A stretch of 64,000 bases of DNA from Mytilus californianus (lineage: Eukaryota; Mollusca; Bivalvia; Mytilida; Mytilidae), in the NCBI RefSeq assembly GCF_021869535.1, contig NW_026262601.1:17646-81645 (forward strand). Direction: 5' to 3'. Shown here one piece after another: positions 11,135-25,698 of the stretch. Position 1 is the first letter of the stretch. Every line of letters starts with the position of its first letter. Under the pieces are notes generated by a model that saw nothing but the letters and a program-made list of their open reading frames with translations, was not told the DNA's origin and made no database searches. The position numbers and the translations under genes are program-made.

Positions 11135-11989
11135 CAGCGTCGACATTTCTTTATCATAGTGCTCAAAAAGTGTCAAAAACAGTAATTTTACTTGATATTT
11201 GATGTGAAACCGTATTTTTTGGTGACAAATGAATTATTGATTAACTAGTTTTTAAGCTATAGTCTGTTTCATATTTGTATTGCGTTTTACCTTAGAAACA
11301 AGGGTGGGTTCGACTTTTGACTTACTGTGGAGAGAATATGTCGTTTTCTGAACTTCTGCTGATTTGTTTGAAAAAAGCACGTACACGTCTAGAGTTTGGA
11401 TATACAAATCGATTTTTAAACATGACAATCTCGATCCAAATGCTGTTATCGAAATTACCAAATTCAGTGAAAATGTACAGAAATGACCCCCATTGAACAT
11501 TGAAATGTTCACTCGAATGGCAGACTATAAAAATTAGAATAGGCATGACATTTTGTAGTTAACGAATAGTTTTCGATGTTTAAACACAAATATTTACACA
11601 TTTTTCATATTTTGAAATGCTATAGTCTGTTTCAAAAATGTACTTTTATACGAAAATGGTTTCATTTAAAACTGTTGTTCAAAATTCACCGTAGTAGTCA
11701 CATATTGGATCGGTTTTGGTATCAATATAATCAGTACTTGATGACATATAAAGAATCATTGGAGAAAGTGGACATTATCTTCAGGCCCTTTTTAGCAGTA
11801 CCGCATTTACTCAAAAAATCAGAAATTTTTTTTTCACATTTTTTGACTGGGGTCACCTCTGATAAAAAATTGTGAAAATTCAGAGAGTAATGCCAGAACG
11901 TTTTGAAGATGATTTTTGTGTGGCATATATATTTGTGCATCTAACGAACTATGAATTGCATGATTCTAGAAAGTATTAAATACCGTATA
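11135..11989 (+). repeat. Satellite unit 11, short form
   Basis: 855 bp; site 565 is C. First member of the duplicated trimer 11-13/14-16. Confidence 0.97.
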
Positions 11990-12844
11990 CAGCGTCGACA
12001 TTTCTTTATCATAGTGCTCAAAAAGTGTCAAAAACAGTAATTTTACTTGATATTTGATGTGAAACCGTATTTTTTGGTGACAAATGAATTATTGATTAAC
12101 TAGTTTTTAAGCTATAGTCTGTTTCATATTTGTATTGCGTTTTACCTTAGAAACAAGGGTGGGTTCGACTTTTGACTTACTGTGGAGAGAATATGTCGTT
12201 TTCTGAACTTCTGCTGATTTGTTTGAAAAAAGCACGTACACGTCTAGAGTTTGGATATACAAATCGATTTTTAAACATGACAATCTCGATCCAAATGCTG
12301 TTATCGAAATTACCAAATTCAGTGAAAATGTACAGAAATGACCCCCATTGAACATTGAAATGTTCACTCGAATGGCAGACTATAAAAATTAGAATAGGCA
12401 TGACATTTTGTAGTTAACGAATAGTTTTCGATGTTTAAACACAAATATTTACACATTTTTCATATTTTGAAATGCTATAGTCTGTTTCAAAAATGTACTT
12501 TTATACGAAAATGGTTTCATTTAAAACTGTTGTTCAAAATTCACCGTAGTAGTCACATATTGGATCGGTTTTGGTATCAATATAATCAGTACTTGATGAC
12601 ATATAAAGAATCATTGGAGAAAGTGGACATTATCTTCAGGCCCTTTTTAGCAGTACCGCATTTACTCAAAAAATCAGAAATTTTTTTTTCACATTTTTTG
12701 ACTGGGGTCACCTCTGATAAAAAATTGTGAAAATTCAGAGAGTAATGCCAGAACGTTTTGAAGATGATTTTTGTGTGGCATATATATTTGTGCATCTAAC
12801 GAACTATGAATTGCATGATTCTAGAAAGTATTAAATACCGTATA
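11990..12844 (+). repeat. Satellite unit 12, short form
   Basis: 855 bp; site 565 is C. Confidence 0.97.
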
Positions 12845-14141
12845 CAGCGTCGACATTTCTTTATCATAGTGCTCAAAAAGTGTCAAAAACAGTAATTTTA
12901 CTTGATATTTGATGTGAAACCGTATTTTTTGGTGACAAATGAATTATTGATTAACTAGTTTTTAAGCTATAGTCTGTTTCATATTTGTATTGCGTTTTAC
13001 CTTAGAAACAAGGGTGGGTTCGACTTTTGACTTACTGTGGAGAGAATATGTCGTTTTCTGAACTTCTGCTGATTTGTTTGAAAAAAGCACGTACACGTCT
13101 AGAGTTTGGATATACAAATCGATTTTTAAACATGACAATCTCGATCCAAATGCTGTTATCGAAATTACCAAATTCAGTGAAAATGTACAGAAATGACCCC
13201 CATTGAACATTGAAATGTTCACTCGAATGGCAGACTATAAAAATTAGAATAGGCATGACATTTTGTAGTTAACGAATAGTTTTCGATGTTTAAACACAAA
13301 TATTTACACATTTTTCATATTTTGAAATGCTATAGTCTGTTTCAAAAATGTACTTTTATACGAAAATGGTTTCATTTAAAACTGTTGTTCAAAATTCACC
13401 GTAGTAGTTACATATTGGATCGGTTTTGGTATCAATATAATCAGTACTTGATGACATATAAAGAATCATTGGAGAAAGTGGACATTATCTTCAGGCCCTT
13501 TTTAGCAGTACCGCATTTACTCAAAAAATCAGAAATTTTTTTTTCACATTTTTTGACTGGGGTCACCTCTGATAAAAAATTGTGAAAATTCAGAGAGTAA
13601 TGCCAGAACGTTTTGAAGATGATTTTTGTGTGGCATATATATTTGTGCATCTAACGAACTATGAATTGCATGATTCTAGAAAGTATTAAATACCGTATAG
13701 GTTACAATACACCATTAGATTTTATGGGCGCAGCCATTTTATGAGCATAACATGGTATTCAGAATTAAGAGTATAGCTAATCCTGATTGGTTGATATGTG
13801 CGCCCGTTATTTTTTGTTATTAGAGACTTCGTGCATTCTGCATTATACCAAAGGCCAAATAAATTATTTTCCTTAGCCCTAACGGAACTGAGATGTCTTT
13901 TAAACGCTAGGATGAGACACGTATTTTTATGTGCAAAATTGATAGGCATGGGAGATAAGTACAAATTACGCTAAGAAAAGCAACGCGAACCTATATTTTT
14001 TGGACCAAAAAATACTGTCCTAATAACTTTTCTTTAATTCTAGCAAGGTTTCGTTTAAAAAATCAACTTTCTAAAGTCTGTATCTCGAAAAAGGCTATCA
14101 TTGTCGCCTATGGGGAAATTAATTGTTTATTTCAACCTATA
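12845..14141 (+). repeat. Satellite unit 13, long form, first T at site 565
   Basis: Extra segment 13700-14141. Site 565 (window 13409) is T, its first appearance from the left. Site 1135 A. Confidence 0.97.
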
Positions 14142-14996
14142 CAGCGTCGACATTTCTTTATCATAGTGCTCAAAAAGTGTCAAAAACAGTAATTTTACTT
14201 GATATTTGATGTGAAACCGTATTTTTTGGTGACAAATGAATTATTGATTAACTAGTTTTTAAGCTATAGTCTGTTTCATATTTGTATTGCGTTTTACCTT
14301 AGAAACAAGGGTGGGTTCGACTTTTGACTTACTGTGGAGAGAATATGTCGTTTTCTGAACTTCTGCTGATTTGTTTGAAAAAAGCACGTACACGTCTAGA
14401 GTTTGGATATACAAATCGATTTTTAAACATGACAATCTCGATCCAAATGCTGTTATCGAAATTACCAAATTCAGTGAAAATGTACAGAAATGACCCCCAT
14501 TGAACATTGAAATGTTCACTCGAATGGCAGACTATAAAAATTAGAATAGGCATGACATTTTGTAGTTAACGAATAGTTTTCGATGTTTAAACACAAATAT
14601 TTACACATTTTTCATATTTTGAAATGCTATAGTCTGTTTCAAAAATGTACTTTTATACGAAAATGGTTTCATTTAAAACTGTTGTTCAAAATTCACCGTA
14701 GTAGTCACATATTGGATCGGTTTTGGTATCAATATAATCAGTACTTGATGACATATAAAGAATCATTGGAGAAAGTGGACATTATCTTCAGGCCCTTTTT
14801 AGCAGTACCGCATTTACTCAAAAAATCAGAAATTTTTTTTTCACATTTTTTGACTGGGGTCACCTCTGATAAAAAATTGTGAAAATTCAGAGAGTAATGC
14901 CAGAACGTTTTGAAGATGATTTTTGTGTGGCATATATATTTGTGCATCTAACGAACTATGAATTGCATGATTCTAGAAAGTATTAAATACCGTATA
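14142..14996 (+). repeat. Satellite unit 14, short form
   Basis: 855 bp; site 565 is C. Confidence 0.97.
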
Positions 14997-15851
14997 CAGC
15001 GTCGACATTTCTTTATCATAGTGCTCAAAAAGTGTCAAAAACAGTAATTTTACTTGATATTTGATGTGAAACCGTATTTTTTGGTGACAAATGAATTATT
15101 GATTAACTAGTTTTTAAGCTATAGTCTGTTTCATATTTGTATTGCGTTTTACCTTAGAAACAAGGGTGGGTTCGACTTTTGACTTACTGTGGAGAGAATA
15201 TGTCGTTTTCTGAACTTCTGCTGATTTGTTTGAAAAAAGCACGTACACGTCTAGAGTTTGGATATACAAATCGATTTTTAAACATGACAATCTCGATCCA
15301 AATGCTGTTATCGAAATTACCAAATTCAGTGAAAATGTACAGAAATGACCCCCATTGAACATTGAAATGTTCACTCGAATGGCAGACTATAAAAATTAGA
15401 ATAGGCATGACATTTTGTAGTTAACGAATAGTTTTCGATGTTTAAACACAAATATTTACACATTTTTCATATTTTGAAATGCTATAGTCTGTTTCAAAAA
15501 TGTACTTTTATACGAAAATGGTTTCATTTAAAACTGTTGTTCAAAATTCACCGTAGTAGTCACATATTGGATCGGTTTTGGTATCAATATAATCAGTACT
15601 TGATGACATATAAAGAATCATTGGAGAAAGTGGACATTATCTTCAGGCCCTTTTTAGCAGTACCGCATTTACTCAAAAAATCAGAAATTTTTTTTTCACA
15701 TTTTTTGACTGGGGTCACCTCTGATAAAAAATTGTGAAAATTCAGAGAGTAATGCCAGAACGTTTTGAAGATGATTTTTGTGTGGCATATATATTTGTGC
15801 ATCTAACGAACTATGAATTGCATGATTCTAGAAAGTATTAAATACCGTATA
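14997..15851 (+). repeat. Satellite unit 15, short form
   Basis: 855 bp; site 565 is C. Confidence 0.97.
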
Positions 15852-17148
15852 CAGCGTCGACATTTCTTTATCATAGTGCTCAAAAAGTGTCAAAAACAGT
15901 AATTTTACTTGATATTTGATGTGAAACCGTATTTTTTGGTGACAAATGAATTATTGATTAACTAGTTTTTAAGCTATAGTCTGTTTCATATTTGTATTGC
16001 GTTTTACCTTAGAAACAAGGGTGGGTTCGACTTTTGACTTACTGTGGAGAGAATATGTCGTTTTCTGAACTTCTGCTGATTTGTTTGAAAAAAGCACGTA
16101 CACGTCTAGAGTTTGGATATACAAATCGATTTTTAAACATGACAATCTCGATCCAAATGCTGTTATCGAAATTACCAAATTCAGTGAAAATGTACAGAAA
16201 TGACCCCCATTGAACATTGAAATGTTCACTCGAATGGCAGACTATAAAAATTAGAATAGGCATGACATTTTGTAGTTAACGAATAGTTTTCGATGTTTAA
16301 ACACAAATATTTACACATTTTTCATATTTTGAAATGCTATAGTCTGTTTCAAAAATGTACTTTTATACGAAAATGGTTTCATTTAAAACTGTTGTTCAAA
16401 ATTCACCGTAGTAGTTACATATTGGATCGGTTTTGGTATCAATATAATCAGTACTTGATGACATATAAAGAATCATTGGAGAAAGTGGACATTATCTTCA
16501 GGCCCTTTTTAGCAGTACCGCATTTACTCAAAAAATCAGAAATTTTTTTTTCACATTTTTTGACTGGGGTCACCTCTGATAAAAAATTGTGAAAATTCAG
16601 AGAGTAATGCCAGAACGTTTTGAAGATGATTTTTGTGTGGCATATATATTTGTGCATCTAACGAACTATGAATTGCATGATTCTAGAAAGTATTAAATAC
16701 CGTATAGGTTACAATACACCATTAGATTTTATGGGCGCAGCCATTTTATGAGCATAACATGGTATTCAGAATTAAGAGTATAGCTAATCCTGATTGGTTG
16801 ATATGTGCGCCCGTTATTTTTTGTTATTAGAGACTTCGTGCATTCTGCATTATACCAAAGGCCAAATAAATTATTTTCCTTAGCCCTAACGGAACTGAGA
16901 TGTCTTTTAAACGCTAGGATGAGACACGTATTTTTATGTGCAAAATTGATAGGCATGGGAGATAAGTACAAATTACGCTAAGAAAAGCAACGCGAACCTA
17001 TATTTTTTGGACCAAAAAATACTGTCCTAATAACTTTTCTTTAATTCTAGCAAGGTTTCGTTTAAAAAATCAACTTTCTAAAGTCTGTATCTCGAAAAAG
17101 GCTATCATTGTCGCCTATGGGGAAATTAATTGTTTATTTCAACCTATA
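15852..17148 (+). repeat. Satellite unit 16, long form
   Basis: Extra segment 16707-17148. Site 565 T, site 1135 A. Closes the second copy of the trimer. Confidence 0.97.
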
Positions 17149-18003
17149 CAGCGTCGACATTTCTTTATCATAGTGCTCAAAAAGTGTCAAAAACAGTAAT
17201 TTTACTTGATATTTGATGTGAAACCGTATTTTTTGGTGACAAATGAATTATTGATTAACTAGTTTTTAAGCTATAGTCTGTTTCATATTTGTATTGCGTT
17301 TTACCTTAGAAACAAGGGTGGGTTCGACTTTTGACTTACTGTGGAGAGAATATGTCGTTTTCTGAACTTCTGCTGATTTGTTTGAAAAAAGCACGTACAC
17401 GTCTAGAGTTTGGATATACAAATCGATTTTTAAACATGACAATCTCGATCCAAATGCTGTTATCGAAATTACCAAATTCAGTGAAAATGTACAGAAATGA
17501 CCCCCATTGAACATTGAAATGTTCACTCGAATGGCAGACTATAAAAATTAGAATAGGCATGACATTTTGTAGTTAACGAATAGTTTTCGATGTTTAAACA
17601 CAAATATTTACACATTTTTCATATTTTGAAATGCTATAGTCTGTTTCAAAAATGTACTTTTATACGAAAATGGTTTCATTTAAAACTGTTGTTCAAAATT
17701 CACCGTAGTAGTCACATATTGGATCGGTTTTGGTATCAATATAATCAGTACTTGATGACATATAAAGAATCATTGGAGAAAGTGGACATTATCTTCAGGC
17801 CCTTTTTAGCAGTACCGCATTTACTCAAAAAATCAGAAATTTTTTTTTCACATTTTTTGACTGGGGTCACCTCTGATAAAAAATTGTGAAAATTCAGAGA
17901 GTAATGCCAGAACGTTTTGAAGATGATTTTTGTGTGGCATATATATTTGTGCATCTAACGAACTATGAATTGCATGATTCTAGAAAGTATTAAATACCGT
18001 ATA
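17149..18003 (+). repeat. Satellite unit 17, short form
   Basis: 855 bp; site 565 is C. Starts the run of fourteen short units. Confidence 0.97.
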
Positions 18004-18858
18004 CAGCGTCGACATTTCTTTATCATAGTGCTCAAAAAGTGTCAAAAACAGTAATTTTACTTGATATTTGATGTGAAACCGTATTTTTTGGTGACAAATG
18101 AATTATTGATTAACTAGTTTTTAAGCTATAGTCTGTTTCATATTTGTATTGCGTTTTACCTTAGAAACAAGGGTGGGTTCGACTTTTGACTTACTGTGGA
18201 GAGAATATGTCGTTTTCTGAACTTCTGCTGATTTGTTTGAAAAAAGCACGTACACGTCTAGAGTTTGGATATACAAATCGATTTTTAAACATGACAATCT
18301 CGATCCAAATGCTGTTATCGAAATTACCAAATTCAGTGAAAATGTACAGAAATGACCCCCATTGAACATTGAAATGTTCACTCGAATGGCAGACTATAAA
18401 AATTAGAATAGGCATGACATTTTGTAGTTAACGAATAGTTTTCGATGTTTAAACACAAATATTTACACATTTTTCATATTTTGAAATGCTATAGTCTGTT
18501 TCAAAAATGTACTTTTATACGAAAATGGTTTCATTTAAAACTGTTGTTCAAAATTCACCGTAGTAGTTACATATTGGATCGGTTTTGGTATCAATATAAT
18601 CAGTACTTGATGACATATAAAGAATCATTGGAGAAAGTGGACATTATCTTCAGGCCCTTTTTAGCAGTACCGCATTTACTCAAAAAATCAGAAATTTTTT
18701 TTTCACATTTTTTGACTGGGGTCACCTCTGATAAAAAATTGTGAAAATTCAGAGAGTAATGCCAGAACGTTTTGAAGATGATTTTTGTGTGGCATATATA
18801 TTTGTGCATCTAACGAACTATGAATTGCATGATTCTAGAAAGTATTAAATACCGTATA
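18004..18858 (+). repeat. Satellite unit 18, short form
   Basis: 855 bp; site 565 is T, the first short unit with T. Confidence 0.97.
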
Positions 18859-19713
18859 CAGCGTCGACATTTCTTTATCATAGTGCTCAAAAAGTGTCAA
18901 AAACAGTAATTTTACTTGATATTTGATGTGAAACCGTATTTTTTGGTGACAAATGAATTATTGATTAACTAGTTTTTAAGCTATAGTCTGTTTCATATTT
19001 GTATTGCGTTTTACCTTAGAAACAAGGGTGGGTTCGACTTTTGACTTACTGTGGAGAGAATATGTCGTTTTCTGAACTTCTGCTGATTTGTTTGAAAAAA
19101 GCACGTACACGTCTAGAGTTTGGATATACAAATCGATTTTTAAACATGACAATCTCGATCCAAATGCTGTTATCGAAATTACCAAATTCAGTGAAAATGT
19201 ACAGAAATGACCCCCATTGAACATTGAAATGTTCACTCGAATGGCAGACTATAAAAATTAGAATAGGCATGACATTTTGTAGTTAACGAATAGTTTTCGA
19301 TGTTTAAACACAAATATTTACACATTTTTCATATTTTGAAATGCTATAGTCTGTTTCAAAAATGTACTTTTATACGAAAATGGTTTCATTTAAAACTGTT
19401 GTTCAAAATTCACCGTAGTAGTTACATATTGGATCGGTTTTGGTATCAATATAATCAGTACTTGATGACATATAAAGAATCATTGGAGAAAGTGGACATT
19501 ATCTTCAGGCCCTTTTTAGCAGTACCGCATTTACTCAAAAAATCAGAAATTTTTTTTTCACATTTTTTGACTGGGGTCACCTCTGATAAAAAATTGTGAA
19601 AATTCAGAGAGTAATGCCAGAACGTTTTGAAGATGATTTTTGTGTGGCATATATATTTGTGCATCTAACGAACTATGAATTGCATGATTCTAGAAAGTAT
19701 TAAATACCGTATA
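18859..19713 (+). repeat. Satellite unit 19, short form
   Basis: 855 bp; site 565 is T. Confidence 0.97.
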
Positions 19714-20568
19714 CAGCGTCGACATTTCTTTATCATAGTGCTCAAAAAGTGTCAAAAACAGTAATTTTACTTGATATTTGATGTGAAACCGTATTTTTTG
19801 GTGACAAATGAATTATTGATTAACTAGTTTTTAAGCTATAGTCTGTTTCATATTTGTATTGCGTTTTACCTTAGAAACAAGGGTGGGTTCGACTTTTGAC
19901 TTACTGTGGAGAGAATATGTCGTTTTCTGAACTTCTGCTGATTTGTTTGAAAAAAGCACGTACACGTCTAGAGTTTGGATATACAAATCGATTTTTAAAC
20001 ATGACAATCTCGATCCAAATGCTGTTATCGAAATTACCAAATTCAGTGAAAATGTACAGAAATGACCCCCATTGAACATTGAAATGTTCACTCGAATGGC
20101 AGACTATAAAAATTAGAATAGGCATGACATTTTGTAGTTAACGAATAGTTTTCGATGTTTAAACACAAATATTTACACATTTTTCATATTTTGAAATGCT
20201 ATAGTCTGTTTCAAAAATGTACTTTTATACGAAAATGGTTTCATTTAAAACTGTTGTTCAAAATTCACCGTAGTAGTCACATATTGGATCGGTTTTGGTA
20301 TCAATATAATCAGTACTTGATGACATATAAAGAATCATTGGAGAAAGTGGACATTATCTTCAGGCCCTTTTTAGCAGTACCGCATTTACTCAAAAAATCA
20401 GAAATTTTTTTTTCACATTTTTTGACTGGGGTCACCTCTGATAAAAAATTGTGAAAATTCAGAGAGTAATGCCAGAACGTTTTGAAGATGATTTTTGTGT
20501 GGCATATATATTTGTGCATCTAACGAACTATGAATTGCATGATTCTAGAAAGTATTAAATACCGTATA
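19714..20568 (+). repeat. Satellite unit 20, short form, last C at site 565
   Basis: 855 bp; site 565 is C. No C copy is seen to the right of this unit. Confidence 0.97.
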
Positions 20569-21423
20569 CAGCGTCGACATTTCTTTATCATAGTGCTCAA
20601 AAAGTGTCAAAAACAGTAATTTTACTTGATATTTGATGTGAAACCGTATTTTTTGGTGACAAATGAATTATTGATTAACTAGTTTTTAAGCTATAGTCTG
20701 TTTCATATTTGTATTGCGTTTTACCTTAGAAACAAGGGTGGGTTCGACTTTTGACTTACTGTGGAGAGAATATGTCGTTTTCTGAACTTCTGCTGATTTG
20801 TTTGAAAAAAGCACGTACACGTCTAGAGTTTGGATATACAAATCGATTTTTAAACATGACAATCTCGATCCAAATGCTGTTATCGAAATTACCAAATTCA
20901 GTGAAAATGTACAGAAATGACCCCCATTGAACATTGAAATGTTCACTCGAATGGCAGACTATAAAAATTAGAATAGGCATGACATTTTGTAGTTAACGAA
21001 TAGTTTTCGATGTTTAAACACAAATATTTACACATTTTTCATATTTTGAAATGCTATAGTCTGTTTCAAAAATGTACTTTTATACGAAAATGGTTTCATT
21101 TAAAACTGTTGTTCAAAATTCACCGTAGTAGTTACATATTGGATCGGTTTTGGTATCAATATAATCAGTACTTGATGACATATAAAGAATCATTGGAGAA
21201 AGTGGACATTATCTTCAGGCCCTTTTTAGCAGTACCGCATTTACTCAAAAAATCAGAAATTTTTTTTTCACATTTTTTGACTGGGGTCACCTCTGATAAA
21301 AAATTGTGAAAATTCAGAGAGTAATGCCAGAACGTTTTGAAGATGATTTTTGTGTGGCATATATATTTGTGCATCTAACGAACTATGAATTGCATGATTC
21401 TAGAAAGTATTAAATACCGTATA
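20569..21423 (+). repeat. Satellite unit 21, short form
   Basis: 855 bp; site 565 is T. Confidence 0.97.
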
Positions 21424-22278
21424 CAGCGTCGACATTTCTTTATCATAGTGCTCAAAAAGTGTCAAAAACAGTAATTTTACTTGATATTTGATGTGAAACC
21501 GTATTTTTTGGTGACAAATGAATTATTGATTAACTAGTTTTTAAGCTATAGTCTGTTTCATATTTGTATTGCGTTTTACCTTAGAAACAAGGGTGGGTTC
21601 GACTTTTGACTTACTGTGGAGAGAATATGTCGTTTTCTGAACTTCTGCTGATTTGTTTGAAAAAAGCACGTACACGTCTAGAGTTTGGATATACAAATCG
21701 ATTTTTAAACATGACAATCTCGATCCAAATGCTGTTATCGAAATTACCAAATTCAGTGAAAATGTACAGAAATGACCCCCATTGAACATTGAAATGTTCA
21801 CTCGAATGGCAGACTATAAAAATTAGAATAGGCATGACATTTTGTAGTTAACGAATAGTTTTCGATGTTTAAACACAAATATTTACACATTTTTCATATT
21901 TTGAAATGCTATAGTCTGTTTCAAAAATGTACTTTTATACGAAAATGGTTTCATTTAAAACTGTTGTTCAAAATTCACCGTAGTAGTTACATATTGGATC
22001 GGTTTTGGTATCAATATAATCAGTACTTGATGACATATAAAGAATCATTGGAGAAAGTGGACATTATCTTCAGGCCCTTTTTAGCAGTACCGCATTTACT
22101 CAAAAAATCAGAAATTTTTTTTTCACATTTTTTGACTGGGGTCACCTCTGATAAAAAATTGTGAAAATTCAGAGAGTAATGCCAGAACGTTTTGAAGATG
22201 ATTTTTGTGTGGCATATATATTTGTGCATCTAACGAACTATGAATTGCATGATTCTAGAAAGTATTAAATACCGTATA
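21424..22278 (+). repeat. Satellite unit 22, short form
   Basis: 855 bp; site 565 is T. Confidence 0.97.
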
Positions 22279-23133
22279 CAGCGTCGACATTTCTTTATCA
22301 TAGTGCTCAAAAAGTGTCAAAAACAGTAATTTTACTTGATATTTGATGTGAAACCGTATTTTTTGGTGACAAATGAATTATTGATTAACTAGTTTTTAAG
22401 CTATAGTCTGTTTCATATTTGTATTGCGTTTTACCTTAGAAACAAGGGTGGGTTCGACTTTTGACTTACTGTGGAGAGAATATGTCGTTTTCTGAACTTC
22501 TGCTGATTTGTTTGAAAAAAGCACGTACACGTCTAGAGTTTGGATATACAAATCGATTTTTAAACATGACAATCTCGATCCAAATGCTGTTATCGAAATT
22601 ACCAAATTCAGTGAAAATGTACAGAAATGACCCCCATTGAACATTGAAATGTTCACTCGAATGGCAGACTATAAAAATTAGAATAGGCATGACATTTTGT
22701 AGTTAACGAATAGTTTTCGATGTTTAAACACAAATATTTACACATTTTTCATATTTTGAAATGCTATAGTCTGTTTCAAAAATGTACTTTTATACGAAAA
22801 TGGTTTCATTTAAAACTGTTGTTCAAAATTCACCGTAGTAGTTACATATTGGATCGGTTTTGGTATCAATATAATCAGTACTTGATGACATATAAAGAAT
22901 CATTGGAGAAAGTGGACATTATCTTCAGGCCCTTTTTAGCAGTACCGCATTTACTCAAAAAATCAGAAATTTTTTTTTCACATTTTTTGACTGGGGTCAC
23001 CTCTGATAAAAAATTGTGAAAATTCAGAGAGTAATGCCAGAACGTTTTGAAGATGATTTTTGTGTGGCATATATATTTGTGCATCTAACGAACTATGAAT
23101 TGCATGATTCTAGAAAGTATTAAATACCGTATA
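22279..23133 (+). repeat. Satellite unit 23, short form
   Basis: 855 bp; site 565 is T. Confidence 0.97.
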
Positions 23134-23988
23134 CAGCGTCGACATTTCTTTATCATAGTGCTCAAAAAGTGTCAAAAACAGTAATTTTACTTGATATTTG
23201 ATGTGAAACCGTATTTTTTGGTGACAAATGAATTATTGATTAACTAGTTTTTAAGCTATAGTCTGTTTCATATTTGTATTGCGTTTTACCTTAGAAACAA
23301 GGGTGGGTTCGACTTTTGACTTACTGTGGAGAGAATATGTCGTTTTCTGAACTTCTGCTGATTTGTTTGAAAAAAGCACGTACACGTCTAGAGTTTGGAT
23401 ATACAAATCGATTTTTAAACATGACAATCTCGATCCAAATGCTGTTATCGAAATTACCAAATTCAGTGAAAATGTACAGAAATGACCCCCATTGAACATT
23501 GAAATGTTCACTCGAATGGCAGACTATAAAAATTAGAATAGGCATGACATTTTGTAGTTAACGAATAGTTTTCGATGTTTAAACACAAATATTTACACAT
23601 TTTTCATATTTTGAAATGCTATAGTCTGTTTCAAAAATGTACTTTTATACGAAAATGGTTTCATTTAAAACTGTTGTTCAAAATTCACCGTAGTAGTTAC
23701 ATATTGGATCGGTTTTGGTATCAATATAATCAGTACTTGATGACATATAAAGAATCATTGGAGAAAGTGGACATTATCTTCAGGCCCTTTTTAGCAGTAC
23801 CGCATTTACTCAAAAAATCAGAAATTTTTTTTTCACATTTTTTGACTGGGGTCACCTCTGATAAAAAATTGTGAAAATTCAGAGAGTAATGCCAGAACGT
23901 TTTGAAGATGATTTTTGTGTGGCATATATATTTGTGCATCTAACGAACTATGAATTGCATGATTCTAGAAAGTATTAAATACCGTATA
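23134..23988 (+). repeat. Satellite unit 24, short form
   Basis: 855 bp; site 565 is T. Confidence 0.97.
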
Positions 23989-24843
23989 CAGCGTCGACAT
24001 TTCTTTATCATAGTGCTCAAAAAGTGTCAAAAACAGTAATTTTACTTGATATTTGATGTGAAACCGTATTTTTTGGTGACAAATGAATTATTGATTAACT
24101 AGTTTTTAAGCTATAGTCTGTTTCATATTTGTATTGCGTTTTACCTTAGAAACAAGGGTGGGTTCGACTTTTGACTTACTGTGGAGAGAATATGTCGTTT
24201 TCTGAACTTCTGCTGATTTGTTTGAAAAAAGCACGTACACGTCTAGAGTTTGGATATACAAATCGATTTTTAAACATGACAATCTCGATCCAAATGCTGT
24301 TATCGAAATTACCAAATTCAGTGAAAATGTACAGAAATGACCCCCATTGAACATTGAAATGTTCACTCGAATGGCAGACTATAAAAATTAGAATAGGCAT
24401 GACATTTTGTAGTTAACGAATAGTTTTCGATGTTTAAACACAAATATTTACACATTTTTCATATTTTGAAATGCTATAGTCTGTTTCAAAAATGTACTTT
24501 TATACGAAAATGGTTTCATTTAAAACTGTTGTTCAAAATTCACCGTAGTAGTTACATATTGGATCGGTTTTGGTATCAATATAATCAGTACTTGATGACA
24601 TATAAAGAATCATTGGAGAAAGTGGACATTATCTTCAGGCCCTTTTTAGCAGTACCGCATTTACTCAAAAAATCAGAAATTTTTTTTTCACATTTTTTGA
24701 CTGGGGTCACCTCTGATAAAAAATTGTGAAAATTCAGAGAGTAATGCCAGAACGTTTTGAAGATGATTTTTGTGTGGCATATATATTTGTGCATCTAACG
24801 AACTATGAATTGCATGATTCTAGAAAGTATTAAATACCGTATA
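23989..24843 (+). repeat. Satellite unit 25, short form
   Basis: 855 bp; site 565 is T. Confidence 0.97.
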
Positions 24844-25698
24844 CAGCGTCGACATTTCTTTATCATAGTGCTCAAAAAGTGTCAAAAACAGTAATTTTAC
24901 TTGATATTTGATGTGAAACCGTATTTTTTGGTGACAAATGAATTATTGATTAACTAGTTTTTAAGCTATAGTCTGTTTCATATTTGTATTGCGTTTTACC
25001 TTAGAAACAAGGGTGGGTTCGACTTTTGACTTACTGTGGAGAGAATATGTCGTTTTCTGAACTTCTGCTGATTTGTTTGAAAAAAGCACGTACACGTCTA
25101 GAGTTTGGATATACAAATCGATTTTTAAACATGACAATCTCGATCCAAATGCTGTTATCGAAATTACCAAATTCAGTGAAAATGTACAGAAATGACCCCC
25201 ATTGAACATTGAAATGTTCACTCGAATGGCAGACTATAAAAATTAGAATAGGCATGACATTTTGTAGTTAACGAATAGTTTTCGATGTTTAAACACAAAT
25301 ATTTACACATTTTTCATATTTTGAAATGCTATAGTCTGTTTCAAAAATGTACTTTTATACGAAAATGGTTTCATTTAAAACTGTTGTTCAAAATTCACCG
25401 TAGTAGTTACATATTGGATCGGTTTTGGTATCAATATAATCAGTACTTGATGACATATAAAGAATCATTGGAGAAAGTGGACATTATCTTCAGGCCCTTT
25501 TTAGCAGTACCGCATTTACTCAAAAAATCAGAAATTTTTTTTTCACATTTTTTGACTGGGGTCACCTCTGATAAAAAATTGTGAAAATTCAGAGAGTAAT
25601 GCCAGAACGTTTTGAAGATGATTTTTGTGTGGCATATATATTTGTGCATCTAACGAACTATGAATTGCATGATTCTAGAAAGTATTAAATACCGTATA
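24844..25698 (+). repeat. Satellite unit 26, short form
   Basis: 855 bp; site 565 is T. Confidence 0.97.

Larger units (their letters stand above)
11135..17148 (+). repeat. Higher-order trimer, two tandem copies of 3007 bp
   Basis: Units 11-13 and 14-16 have the same order of length form and site 565: S with C, S with C, L with T. In the whole window the T state is combined with an S-S-L order and two C-bearing short units only here. Confidence 0.75.
17149..22278 (+). repeat. Higher-order trimer of short units, two tandem copies of 2565 bp
   Basis: Units 17-19 and 20-22 both read C, T, T at site 565, all short. One marker supports this, so it is weaker than the other higher-order blocks. 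Confidence 0.5.

Noticed and set aside
5535-14141. Tetramer L-S-S-L duplicated at units 6-9 and 10-13
   Set aside because: The length order matches, but site 565 differs in the last member (C in unit 9, T in unit 13) and unit 10 has a private deletion. Support is too weak to list it as a higher-order repeat.
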